NCBI GenBank assembly: GCA_964473865.1
Contig: CAYYQN010000003.1
Span: 107,171-171,170, forward strand
Direction: 5' to 3'
DNA: 64,000 nucleotides
Source: CAIMUX01 sp964473865
GTDB lineage: Bacteria > Eisenbacteria > RBG-16-71-46 > CAIMUX01
Below, in pieces: positions 8,216 through 16,333 of the stretch. The first letter of the stretch is position 1; every line of letters begins with the position of its first letter. The notes beneath the pieces are model-generated. The model made no database searches and was not told the origin of the DNA. It saw only the letters and a list, made by a program, of their open reading frames with translations. A program made the translations under genes and the position numbers.

Positions 8216-10009
8216 ATGGCCTATCGGAACGCAACCGTCGAAATCGCAATCGGTAACGTGGAATCGAAGATCTCCGGCCCGGTGCCGGTCCAGCTCCTCG
8301 ACCGGGTCTTGAACCCACATCTGCCGGCCCTGCAGGTGTCCGGCGAGGGAGCCCGGCCGACGCTCTCGTGTGTCTTTGAGCCCGCGGAGGCGTCATTTCT
8401 GACCGGGGCCCTTCCCGTCGTGAAGCGAGCGTTGCGCCGGGCGGGCGTCCGGTTTCGAGTCCGGGATCGGAGGCTCCTGCACTCCCGGCGTAACGACTGG
8501 AAACTCGACGGCTGGGAGCTGCGCGACTACCAGCAGGAAGTTGTGGCTGCGGCGATTCGGGCTGGGCACGGCATCATCGACATCGGCACCAGCGGCGGAA
8601 AGACGATCCTCGCGGCGGCCATCCTCGCGCGGCTCGGGCTGCCCACCCTGTACCTGGTGACGACGCGCACCCTGCTCCACCAGACGGTCGAGGCCCTCGA
8701 GCGGTATCTCGGCGTGCGGCCCGGGATCGTCGGCGACGGGGTCTGTGATCCCCGACGGCTTACCGTCGGTCTCGTGCAGGGTGTCCCGCTCGACGGACCG
8801 TTCCTGAGCCCCTGGAGCGGCGGCACGCTGGTCTTCGACGAAGGGCACCACGCCGCGGCCCGGACGTTCCTCCAGCTCGTGCGCACCGTGGCGCCCCGTC
8901 ACCACTTCTACCTCACGGCCGTCCCGTTTCGCGCCGGCGGCGACCAGGTCGTCCTCGACGCGTTGGCCGGCAAGTCGCTCACCGGCCGGCGCTACTCCGC
9001 GGCGTTTCTGGTGGAGAACGGCTATGCCTGCCCCGTCGAAGTGAGCATCGAACCCTGCCATATCTCGGGGGCGATGCACGAGAAGCCATTCGCGACCTTG
9101 TATCGCGAGTTCATCGCCGAGAACCAGGAGCGCAACGCGCGCATTGCCGCAATCGCGGCCAGCGAGGTTGACGCCGGGCGTTCCGTTCTGGTGCTGGTGG
9201 AGCGAATTCGCCACGGCGAGATGCTGCAGGCCCGGATCCGGAATGCACTTGATGACCTCGCGGCGGGGCCGGTGCCGCGCGCCTGCGGGCTTGTACACGG
9301 CAAGCTTGCGCGGACCCAGCTGGCAGAGGTGACGAGCGACTTCAGCGCCGGGAAGCTGCCGTGCCTCGTGGCGACGGCGGGGCTTTTCCAGGAGGGAGTC
9401 AGCATCGATGGCATCGAGGTGTTGATCCAGGCGGGAGGACTCAAGTCCAAGGCGAAGGTGATCCAGGCAGTCGGGCGCGGGATGCGCCTGTCACCGGGAA
9501 AAAGCGCCTGCACCTACTACGACTTTCGGGATGACGACGAGGCCGGCGTCTTTCGTGGGCACGCCCGCAAACGGATTGCCGCGCTGAAGGAGGAGGGGTT
9601 CTTCGTCGCGGAGGGAGAGGCCGATTCGAGAGGCACGCGTGTTGTCAGTGGCGGGGGGCCGGGCGACGGCGGGCTGCGGACCGGCGCACCGTCCGGGGCC
9701 GGATTCGACGGCTCAACTCCGACGGCCGGCGGGCCTCCGGACCCTGGTCAGCCGCAAACCGACGGCCGCGCCTGGTTTCACGTCCCGGGATCGCGTCGGT
9801 TTCTCTTCGTCGACGATGAGGGCCGTGCCTATGCCGCCGCGCTCTGTCTCAAGAAGAATCTGGTGCCGCTGAAGCTCTGCAAGAAGTGCCCGGACCGGAC
9901 GGTCTGTGAACGAGGGGGAGAATGCTATGGCAAGGAGAGTAGGGTCCGCCCAGATGCCGATGGGCAGCGCCGAGAACGTGGTGTTCAAGGAGCGCCAGGC
10001 CAATCGTGA
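8216..10009 (+). CDS. Superfamily 2 DEAD/DEAH-type helicase with C-terminal Cys cluster
   Basis: A 597-residue helicase of the phage UvsW/type III restriction style. An N-terminal domain of about 95 residues precedes RDYQQEVV. Motif I is GTSGGKT (124-130), motif II is the variant DEGHH (208-212), motif III is TAVPF (near 234) and motif VI is QAVGRGMRLS. A Gly/Pro-rich linker leads to a C-terminal module with four Cys (LCKKCPDRTVCERGGECYG) that could bind zinc or an iron-sulfur cluster. The ATG at 8216 follows a strong GGGAGG site. The last 83 bases overlap the next gene, so the two are translationally coupled. The module has a phage or plasmid flavour. Confidence 0.87.
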   Translation: MAYRNATVEIAIGNVESKISGPVPVQLLDRVLNPHLPALQVSGEGARPTLSCVFEPAEASFLTGALPVVKRALRRAGVRFRVRDRRLLHSRRNDWKLDGWELRDYQQEVVAAAIRAGHGIIDIGTSGGKTILAAAILARLGLPTLYLVTTRTLLHQTVEALERYLGVRPGIVGDGVCDPRRLTVGLVQGVPLDGPFLSPWSGGTLVFDEGHHAAARTFLQLVRTVAPRHHFYLTAVPFRAGGDQVVLDALAGKSLTGRRYSAAFLVENGYACPVEVSIEPCHISGAMHEKPFATLYREFIAENQERNARIAAIAASEVDAGRSVLVLVERIRHGEMLQARIRNALDDLAAGPVPRACGLVHGKLARTQLAEVTSDFSAGKLPCLVATAGLFQEGVSIDGIEVLIQAGGLKSKAKVIQAVGRGMRLSPGKSACTYYDFRDDDEAGVFRGHARKRIAALKEEGFFVAEGEADSRGTRVVSGGGPGDGGLRTGAPSGAGFDGSTPTAGGPPDPGQPQTDGRAWFHVPGSRRFLFVDDEGRAYAAALCLKKNLVPLKLCKKCPDRTVCERGGECYGKESRVRPDADGQRRERGVQGAPGQS

Positions 10010-10982
10010 CGAGTACCTGCCGCTGGCGCAGATCCAACCACAAGTTCGCGACTCGTTGGCGCCGCTCCCGGGCCGATTTGCCTTCCGGTGCACGGGAGGA
10101 CGGGAGACATTCACGGCCGTGCCCACCATGCACTCGCTCAGCCAGTACTGCAACCTGCTGGGCATCCCGATCCAGTTCGTCGAGAAGATCCCGGCGAACA
10201 TGGCCCTGCGGATCTTCTCGGTCCTGCTCGACACCTGCGAGAAGGCGGACGGCCGCCAGTTCCTGGTCCGGCTCAGCGAGCGAAGCGGCACGCGGCTTCG
10301 GGCCATCCTGGCGCACAGCTTCGTCCGGTTCGATGACCGGCTGGTGCTGCGGGTGCTGAACCGGGTCTCCGCGGGAGGCTTCCAGGTGAAGAACATCGAG
10401 GTCGACGAGGACCAGATGCACCTGCGCCTCCTGCTGCCGGGGGCGGCAGCCGATTCGTTGGACCTGGGCACCGGGTCCCAGACCGACCGGGCCTTCATGG
10501 GGATCGATCTGGTCACGAGCGAGACCGGCGCCGGTCCGATGGAGATGCGCTACCTCCTCTTCCGCGAGGTCTGCTCGAACGGCCTGACGGCCCTCGTCCA
10601 CGATCAGAAGGTACTGAAGCGCCGCTACACCGAGATCGACCGCAGCCGCTTCGAGGAGATGGTCCGCATGGCCGTCAACAAGGCCGCGACGCACGGGCGG
10701 GAGATGGCCGCGCGCCTCGCGGCCACGCGAGGGGAAGCGATTCGCGACCCCGGCCGGGAAGTCGACTCGGTGTTCCGGGCGTTTCGGCTCGGCAGCCCCA
10801 ACGGACGCATCGGACGCTGGGTCCGAACGGAGGTGGAGCAAAGCGCGGGGCTCTTCGGCGTTCCGCGCTTCGACCTCATCCAGGCGTTCACGGCGGTGGC
10901 GCGGGGGCTCGAGAGCCGCGACCGACTGCGGGTGGAGGATGCGATGGGGGAGTATCTGGTGACGGGGATGGGGGGGAATTGA
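9927..10982 (+). CDS. DUF932 / phage-plasmid-like protein
   Basis: A 351-residue protein resembling the DUF932 (phage/plasmid-like TIGR03299) family. These proteins are common on plasmids and phages and occur beside recombination functions, but have no proven activity. Recognisable features are the N-terminal FxxR...VPTMHSLSQYCNLLGIP region, RAILAHSFVRFDDRLVL in the middle and REVCSNGLTALVHDQKVLKR in the C-terminal half. The ATG at 9927 has GAGGGGGAG upstream; a GTG at 9906 is an alternative. The gene begins inside the helicase gene, indicating a two-gene operon under the 8147 promoter. It converges on rpoN. Confidence 0.8.
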   Translation: MARRVGSAQMPMGSAENVVFKERQANRDEYLPLAQIQPQVRDSLAPLPGRFAFRCTGGRETFTAVPTMHSLSQYCNLLGIPIQFVEKIPANMALRIFSVLLDTCEKADGRQFLVRLSERSGTRLRAILAHSFVRFDDRLVLRVLNRVSAGGFQVKNIEVDEDQMHLRLLLPGAAADSLDLGTGSQTDRAFMGIDLVTSETGAGPMEMRYLLFREVCSNGLTALVHDQKVLKRRYTEIDRSRFEEMVRMAVNKAATHGREMAARLAATRGEAIRDPGREVDSVFRAFRLGSPNGRIGRWVRTEVEQSAGLFGVPRFDLIQAFTAVARGLESRDRLRVEDAMGEYLVTGMGGN

Positions 10983-10992
10983 GGGCGGCATG

Positions 10993-11028
10993 GAATCGGC
11001 GGAGAACGCGCGGGTGGCCCGCCGATTC
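10993..11028. terminator. Hairpin between convergent DUF932 gene and rpoN
   Basis: A perfect 10-bp inverted repeat, GAATCGGCGG (10993-11002) and CCGCCGATTC (11019-11028), sits in the 90-base convergent gap. There is no T-tract on either side, so it is only a candidate bidirectional terminator. Confidence 0.45.
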
Positions 11029-11072
11029 ACCTATGCGCAACGCGTCGTCGACCGGCGATCCAGGTCTCCGAC

Positions 11073-12620
11073 CTACAGCGCGTCCTGGATCTTCCTCTGC
11101 GCCTTCCGGTCCCCGGCGGCCCCGATCTTCAGGATCATCCGGTACTTCGTCACGGTGCGCCGGCTGATCGTCGTGCCGCGCTGCGTGAGGATCTCGGCCA
11201 GCTCCTGATCGCTCCACGGGCTCTCGGGATTCTCCTCCTCGGCGATGAGCCGGGAGAGAACGTCCATGACCGACTTGTTCGAGACCTTCTCGCCGCGCCG
11301 GTTGGTGAGAGCCCGGGAGAAGAAGCTCGAGAGCGGGATGAGCCCCCGCGGAGTGAGGATGTACTTGTCTTTCAGAATCCGCGAGACGGTGGCTTCGTTG
11401 AGGCCGAGCTTCTCGGCCAGCTCCTTCTGCAGGAGCGGCTTCAAGGCCTCCTCGCCGCGCTCGACGAACTCCGACTGCTCGCGCACGAGCGTGGTGCCGA
11501 TCTCGTAGAGCGTGCGATCGCGATACTCGGTCGCCCGGACGAGCATCCGCGCATCCTGCCGCATGGCCCGCAGCCGACGCAGGGTCTCCGCCGGATCGTC
11601 GGCCGGCTCGTTCTGCTCCTTCTCGAGGGCGTTCTTCCGCGGGATCTTCGTCTCGCGGTATCGATAGCGTCCGGAGAGCGGGTGGCTGAGGTTGACCTGC
11701 CACTCGCCATCGACCTTCTCAACCGTGAGGTCGGGATAGCGCGTAGGCTCGGTCGACTGATCGAGGAGCGAGAGCGGGCTCCGGTAGAGCCGGCGCAGGT
11801 CCTCGAGCGCCTTGTGCAGTTCGGTTGTGGGCACGCCGAGGCGACGGGCGACCTGGTCGAGATTCCGCGGCTTGATGTCGGCGAGCACGTCCTCGCGAAT
11901 GAGACGAGCCGCCAGGGACTCCTGCTTGCCTTGCCGCTCCAACTGGATCAGGAACGAGTGGGACTGGTTGTAGGCGGCGACTCCCGGTGGATCGAGCTGG
12001 AAGCGGAGAACCTGCAGCGCCTCGTTCAGCAAGGGTCGGTCTTCCGGTTTGAGCTGAAGGGCGGCGAGGAGCCAGGCGTCCGGGTCTTCCTTCAACCGGG
12101 CCCGCCACTCGTCGATGGGTACGAGACCCAGAACCTCGAAGTCGCGGTCTTCTTCCGGCGGCGGCAGCAGACCGTGCGCGTCCAGGCTCTGCAGGAGTCT
12201 GATGGCCAGTTCCATCACCGGCCGCCGGATATCCAGCTCGCGGACCTGCCCCTCGAGCTGCTCGTAGGGCGAGACCTGGGCTACCGCAATGACTCCCGTG
12301 GTCTCGTCGGCGGGGAACTCCTCGTGGGTCCAGGGCGAGGCGGCCACCGGGTCCAGCCAGGCCTCGGACTCCTGGAAATCGGCCTCCTGGCGGGCGGTCC
12401 GCGTGCCGGTAGCGACGACATCGGCGTCACGAATGAAGCGCGGATCGGTCGCCTGCTCGTTGCGCTCCAGCCAGGGGTTGACCATGACCTGCTGCTCGAG
12501 CTGTTGCACCGCCTCGAGAATGGGCGCCTGGATCAGCTCCAGGTTCATCCGCATCTGCGGCGTCAGCGTCTGGGTCAGCGCCATCCGCTGACCCATATGC
12601 AGGCCTTGCCTCATGTTCAT
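11073..12620 (-). CDS. rpoN: RNA polymerase sigma-54 factor
   Basis: A 515-residue sigma-54. The Gln/Leu-rich region I that contacts bacterial enhancer-binding proteins is present (MALTQTLTPQMRMNLELIQ). It is followed by an acidic region II, the core-binding domain and a C-terminal HTH. The diagnostic RpoN box SRRTVTKYR is at residues 486-494. It recruits core polymerase to -24/-12 promoters. The ATG at 12620 follows GAGGG; an in-frame ATG two codons later is equally possible. No rpoN-linked hpf, ptsN or lptB genes follow, unlike the proteobacterial arrangement, and no enhancer-binding protein is in the window. Confidence 0.95.
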   Translation of the reverse strand: MNMRQGLHMGQRMALTQTLTPQMRMNLELIQAPILEAVQQLEQQVMVNPWLERNEQATDPRFIRDADVVATGTRTARQEADFQESEAWLDPVAASPWTHEEFPADETTGVIAVAQVSPYEQLEGQVRELDIRRPVMELAIRLLQSLDAHGLLPPPEEDRDFEVLGLVPIDEWRARLKEDPDAWLLAALQLKPEDRPLLNEALQVLRFQLDPPGVAAYNQSHSFLIQLERQGKQESLAARLIREDVLADIKPRNLDQVARRLGVPTTELHKALEDLRRLYRSPLSLLDQSTEPTRYPDLTVEKVDGEWQVNLSHPLSGRYRYRETKIPRKNALEKEQNEPADDPAETLRRLRAMRQDARMLVRATEYRDRTLYEIGTTLVREQSEFVERGEEALKPLLQKELAEKLGLNEATVSRILKDKYILTPRGLIPLSSFFSRALTNRRGEKVSNKSVMDVLSRLIAEEENPESPWSDQELAEILTQRGTTISRRTVTKYRMILKIGAAGDRKAQRKIQDAL

Positions 12621-12891
12621 GACATCCCTCGTTCGCTTTCCATGCGCAGATGATAGGCGCTCGCCGGTGGCGACTCAAGCGCGGCAAGCGCATCCGCGAA
12701 GAGGGCGGAAGGCCCCCTCTCCTTAGTTTGCGGAAGATTCGGCCCGAACCTGAACCGCGATGTGGGGTCGCGGAATGAGAGAGTGCCGTCTCGGGGCAGG
12801 GCGGTCGGACCGGGCAGGCTCGGAACCCGGTCGCCGGCGCAGGTTTCTGGTTCAGGGGCCCGGATCGCGCGCGCCGGGGACGACCGCCGGA

Positions 12892-13842
12892 TCAGGACCG
12901 GCCCCCGCCTCTCGCCGCCCACTCCCGGCGCAGGATGGCGTACCAGTACTCGCTGCTCCAATGGCCCTTGAACCACGTCGCTTCGCAGGTCTCGCCTTCT
13001 CGGCGGAACCCGAGCCTCTCAAGGACCCGGGCCGAAGATGGGTTTTCGACGTCGCACACGGCCCGGACGCGGTGGAGCCCCAGGGCACCGAACAGATGGC
13101 CGAGCAGTGCTGTGACCGCTTCCGTGGCGTATCCGTGTCCCTGGTGAGACCGGGCCAGCGTGAAGCCGATCTCTCCCTGCTGCGGCTCATCGGCGAGCAC
13201 ACGAAACGCGACGTCTCCGACCTGATCCCCGGTGGAACGAAGGCAGATCGCCAGCTGGCACCAGGCGCCCGGAGATCCCGGCACGACCTGCGCCATTGCC
13301 GCGATGAACTCGTGCGCCTGCGTGAGGTCAAATGGGGCGTCCCACCCCTGGTAGCGGGCGACCTCTGGATCGGAACGATAGGCGGAGAACACCGAGGCAT
13401 CTTCCGGAACGAAGGGACGGAGAAGTAGGCGCTCGGCAGAGAGTTCCAACCTGGGTCGTTCGTCGAAAACCGATGGATCATCCGGACTGCCGGAGTCGTC
13501 CGCGTCGTGGTAACTCGAAGCCTCCACCTGGGTCATGAGCGCGATCATGCCGCCTCCGCTTCCCTTGGCGTGCTGCTCCCCGCGCTCCAGGAAGACCCCT
13601 TGTCCCGCGGCCAGCTCGATCCGCCGGCCCTCGCCATTCCGGACCCAACCGTCACCCTGGACGACCAGGAAGAGCTGGTCAGATCCGGTAGGATGCGTGC
13701 CGATCTGCCCGCCCGGTTCGAAATGAACGGCGTGAATACGGGTCTGTCCGGTTCCCGTGACCAGGATTGCGCTGGCCGCTCCGGTGCTTTCGTACTGCAG
13801 AATCGGCCGCAGCGACGGCGGCGTGAGCTGGATCATGCGCAT
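12892..13842 (-). CDS. Cupin-GNAT acetyltransferase fusion
   Basis: A 316-residue two-domain protein. Residues 1-110 are a single cupin: HFEPGGQIGTHPTGSDQLFL matches motif 1 and GQGVFLERGEQHAK motif 2. Residues 130-310 are a RimJ/RimL-type GNAT N-acetyltransferase (LELSAERLLLRPFVPEDASV, then the acetyl-CoA loop SHQGHGYATEAV and the ENPSSARVLERLGF motif). The cupin may bind a small molecule that regulates or supplies the acetyl acceptor. The ATG at 13842 has GGAGG nine bases upstream, which decides the start; the longer open frame to 14283 is spurious. Joint occurrence of the two domains in one chain is uncommon. Confidence 0.85.
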   Translation of the reverse strand: MRMIQLTPPSLRPILQYESTGAASAILVTGTGQTRIHAVHFEPGGQIGTHPTGSDQLFLVVQGDGWVRNGEGRRIELAAGQGVFLERGEQHAKGSGGGMIALMTQVEASSYHDADDSGSPDDPSVFDERPRLELSAERLLLRPFVPEDASVFSAYRSDPEVARYQGWDAPFDLTQAHEFIAAMAQVVPGSPGAWCQLAICLRSTGDQVGDVAFRVLADEPQQGEIGFTLARSHQGHGYATEAVTALLGHLFGALGLHRVRAVCDVENPSSARVLERLGFRREGETCEATWFKGHWSSEYWYAILRREWAARGGGRS

Positions 13843-13984
13843 GGTGGGGCCTCCGAGAACCCGGCCGATCTGCGACGGGCCACCTCGGTTGGGGACCGTC
13901 CGGTCCTGCCGCCTTGCCCGTATGACATCCTGCTGGTACCGTACCCGACATCGCCATCGGATCCAACCAAGGGAGGGATTCCCG

Positions 13985-15313
13985 ATGATCACGAGAGACC
14001 CGGGAGCGCCCGGCATGCGCCAGGTATCGATCCTCGCCGTGATGCTCGTCGTCTTCTGCGCCACCGCCTTCGTGATGGGCGGTTGTGGCCGGAAGGGGGC
14101 CGAGAAGGAAGCGGTGAAGGAGGGTGCCGCCGCCGCTACCGACACCAGCGCCTTTCTTGATGCCCGCGCCGTGACCGACACGACGGCCCGCCTGGCCGCT
14201 TGGGAAGCGTTTCTGAAGAAGTACCCCACGAGTTCGTTCCGGCCGCGGGCGGTCGCGTCGCTCTGTGGTCTGCTCCTGGCCAAGGATCCGGCGAAGCTCG
14301 AGGGCTACCTGGCCAAGGCGTTCGAGGCCGAGAAGGACCCGGCTACCCGCGGGCAGCTCCATTACGCCGCCTGCCAGCACGCGCAGGCCCACGCCGGGGA
14401 TCGACTCCCGGCGGTGCTGAAGGCGATGCGCGACGATCCCACCATCGAGGCAGACGCCTGCAACATGGTGGCGTGGGACCTGGTGGAGCGGAGCCCGGCG
14501 CTCAGCGACGCGGCGGAGCGGAACCGGCTTCTTGACGAAGCGATTGCGCTGGCGGCCATCGGAGTGCCGAAGGCGACGGACGATGATTCCAAGGCCTCCA
14601 TCCTGGACACCCAGGCCTGGGCGCACTTCGGAAAGGGCGAGTATGCCCCGGCGATCGATCTCCTGGTCCAGTCCGTCCGGCTCGATTCGACCAACACCGA
14701 AGTGCAGATGCACCTTGCCCAGGCCTATGACAAGGCCGGCCGGTCGAAGGAGGCGCTGGCCCTCTATGCCGATCTGCTCATCCCGGCGGAAGACCCGATG
14801 ATCCGCGAGCGGGTGGAGGCGCTGAGCAAGGCTGCGGGCGAACCGCCGGCGGCGGTGTTCAAGCGCATCGATCAGGCCCGCGAGGCGAACGCCCGGCCAG
14901 CGCCGGCGTTCACGCTCAAGGACTACTCCGGCAAGGAGCTCGCATTCGCCGACACCAAGGGCAAGGTGGTTCTCCTCAACTTCTGGCATCCGACTTGAAG
15001 CCCCTGCCGTGCGGAGTATCCGCACTTGCAGGAGATCCAGCAGCAGTACAAGGATCGCGGCTTTACGGTCTTCTCCGTCGAGACGACGAACCGTCTGCAG
15101 TTGGCGAAGGAGTTCACCGACAAGGTGGGCGCGACCTTCCCCATCGTCCTCGACGATGCCAAGGTCAGCAAGGAGCTCTTCAGCATTCTCGGTACGCCGA
15201 CCAACCTGCTCATCGACAAGAAGGGAAGAATCTACTTCACGTCGATCGGCTACAGCGCGGGACACGAGAAGGCGCTGGCCGCGATGGTGGAGTATCTGCT
15301 GAAGCAATCTTGA
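13985..15313 (+). CDS. TlpA-like thioredoxin lipoprotein, candidate selenoprotein (in-frame TGA at 14996-14998)
   Basis: The frame opens at ATG 13985 behind GGGAGG and encodes a lipoprotein signal ending in FVMGGC. About 290 residues with a TPR-like character follow (LDTQAWAHFGKGEYAPAIDL and similar), then a redoxin domain from about residue 305 (APAFTLKDYSGKELAF, VVLLNFWHPT). At codon 338 the frame meets TGA and continues SPCRAEYPHLQEI to a natural stop at 15313. In TlpA and thioredoxin homologues this position is the first Cys of the CxxC active site (FWATWCGPCRAE), so the motif reads U-S-P-C. The downstream half (TVFSVETTNR, PIVLDDAKV, GTPTNLLIDKKGRIYFTSIG) is a fully preserved thioredoxin fold. 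The total is 442 residues if TGA is read as selenocysteine. It probably acts as a periplasmic thiol-disulfide or peroxide-linked redox enzyme. A nonsense mutation is the alternative. Confidence 0.85.
15003..15032 (+). promoter_or_regulatory. SECIS-like hairpin downstream of the in-frame TGA
   Basis: The mRNA just after the TGA can fold as CCTGC (15003-15007), an unpaired C, GTGCGGA (15009-15015), loop GTA, TCCGCAC (15019-15025), TT, GCAGG (15028-15032). The apical loop starts 18 bases after the TGA and has G in first position. Bacterial SECIS elements lie within the coding sequence with an apical loop at about this distance and a conserved G at the loop start, so geometry and sequence agree with SelB recruitment. 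The 12 paired bases are perfect within each stem segment. Confidence 0.7.
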
Positions 15314-15447
15314 TCGGCGGCGGGATCACAGGTTGGGTGCAGAGGAGCCTGGTCGGCCCGCGCGCCCATTGGCGGGCCGACCGGCGCCGGGAAGGCGGCT
15401 GGTAGTCTGCTTCGACGCCACTTCAGATCCACCGCGGGAGGCGCACA

Positions 15448-16281
15448 GTGAAAGTCTTCATCTCGGCAGACATGGAGGGGATCACGGGAATCTCCTCCTT
15501 GAAGCAGATCAGCTCGAGCGGCGCCGAGTATGGCACAGCCCGGCACTGGATGACCGAGGATGTGAATGCGGCCGTCGCCGGCGCGCTCGACGGCGGCGCC
15601 ACGGAAGTCGTGGTGCGCGACGCGCACGGCTCGGCGATCAACATCATGCCGGACCGACTGCATCCCGCGGCGCGTCTGATCGCCGGGTGGAGTCCCACCC
15701 TCGATATGCTGCAGGGATTGGACAGCACGTTTGGGGCGGTGTTCTTCGTGGGATACCACCCGGGACCGCCGGCGGCGGGCGGGGTGCTCAGTCACACCTA
15801 CTCCATGCCCCTGATTCGCGAGGTCGCGATCAACGGGGTTTCCGCGGGGGAGAGCCTGATCAACGCCTTGCAGGCGGGGGTGCTGGGAGTACCCGTGGGG
15901 CTCGTTTCCGGCGAGAAAGGGCTGCACGACGAGATCGCCCCGGTTCTCGGCGAGGCGCTCTTCGTGCAGACCAAGATCGGCTATGGGTGGCAGTCCGCCC
16001 TGCTGAAGCCGATGGCCGAGTGCCGGGAGCAGATCCGCACGGCCGCGTCCGGTGCGGTCAAGCGCTGCCTGCAGGGTGCGGGGTTTCCGGTGTATCGCCC
16101 CGCCCTGCCGGTGCGCGCACGGATCGACTATCACCGGGCGGAGGCGGCTCTGGCCTCGCGCCTCGTCCCGGGCGTGGAGACGATCGATGCCCGGTCGATC
16201 TGGCTGGGGGCGGACACCGCGGAGGACTGGGTGCGGCGTTTCCAGCTCTTGAGCCAGGTGCTCTACGGGATGGAGAAGTAA
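15448..16281 (+). CDS. D-aminopeptidase, M55 (DppA) family
   Basis: A 277-residue zinc peptidase of the DppA family, which releases D-amino acids from short D-peptides such as cell-wall fragments. The metal and catalytic residues are in the expected places: D8 and E10 in SADMEGITG, H60 in VRDAHGS, H104 in VGYHPG and a Glu in NGVSAGE. The length matches the family. The GTG start at 15448 follows GGGAGG. Peptidase T follows convergently and an oligopeptide transporter lies ten kilobases away, fitting a peptide-scavenging lifestyle, though not in one operon. Confidence 0.93.
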   Translation: MKVFISADMEGITGISSLKQISSSGAEYGTARHWMTEDVNAAVAGALDGGATEVVVRDAHGSAINIMPDRLHPAARLIAGWSPTLDMLQGLDSTFGAVFFVGYHPGPPAAGGVLSHTYSMPLIREVAINGVSAGESLINALQAGVLGVPVGLVSGEKGLHDEIAPVLGEALFVQTKIGYGWQSALLKPMAECREQIRTAASGAVKRCLQGAGFPVYRPALPVRARIDYHRAEAALASRLVPGVETIDARSIWLGADTAEDWVRRFQLLSQVLYGMEK

Positions 16282-16300
16282 GCGGGCCGAAGGACGGCGA

Positions 16301-16322
16301 GACCGGCGAGGCCGCGCCGGTC
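16301..16322. terminator. Hairpin between convergent dppA-like gene and pepT
   Basis: GACCGGC (16301-16307) pairs perfectly with GCCGGTC (16316-16322) around an eight-base loop in the 52-base convergent gap. No T-tract follows, so this is a weak bidirectional terminator candidate. Confidence 0.4.
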
Positions 16323-16333
16323 CGGTCGCTTCA

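Noticed and set aside
9906..9926. GTG at 9906 as the start of the DUF932 gene
   Set aside because: The ATG at 9927 has the ribosome-binding sequence at a better distance; the GTG lies before it inside the helicase frame.
12617..12976. 119-residue ORF upstream of rpoN on the minus strand
   Set aside because: Its composition is not protein-like, it overlaps the rpoN start and the end of the cupin-GNAT gene, and it resembles no family.
13700..13730. tRNA T-loop-like GGTTCGAA sequences (also near 39855)
   Set aside because: They lie in coding regions and cannot be folded into a cloverleaf.
13679..15307. Long minus-strand ORF across the selenoprotein gene
   Set aside because: It is the antisense shadow of the GC-rich plus-strand gene; the plus strand has the signal peptide, ribosome-binding site and thioredoxin fold.
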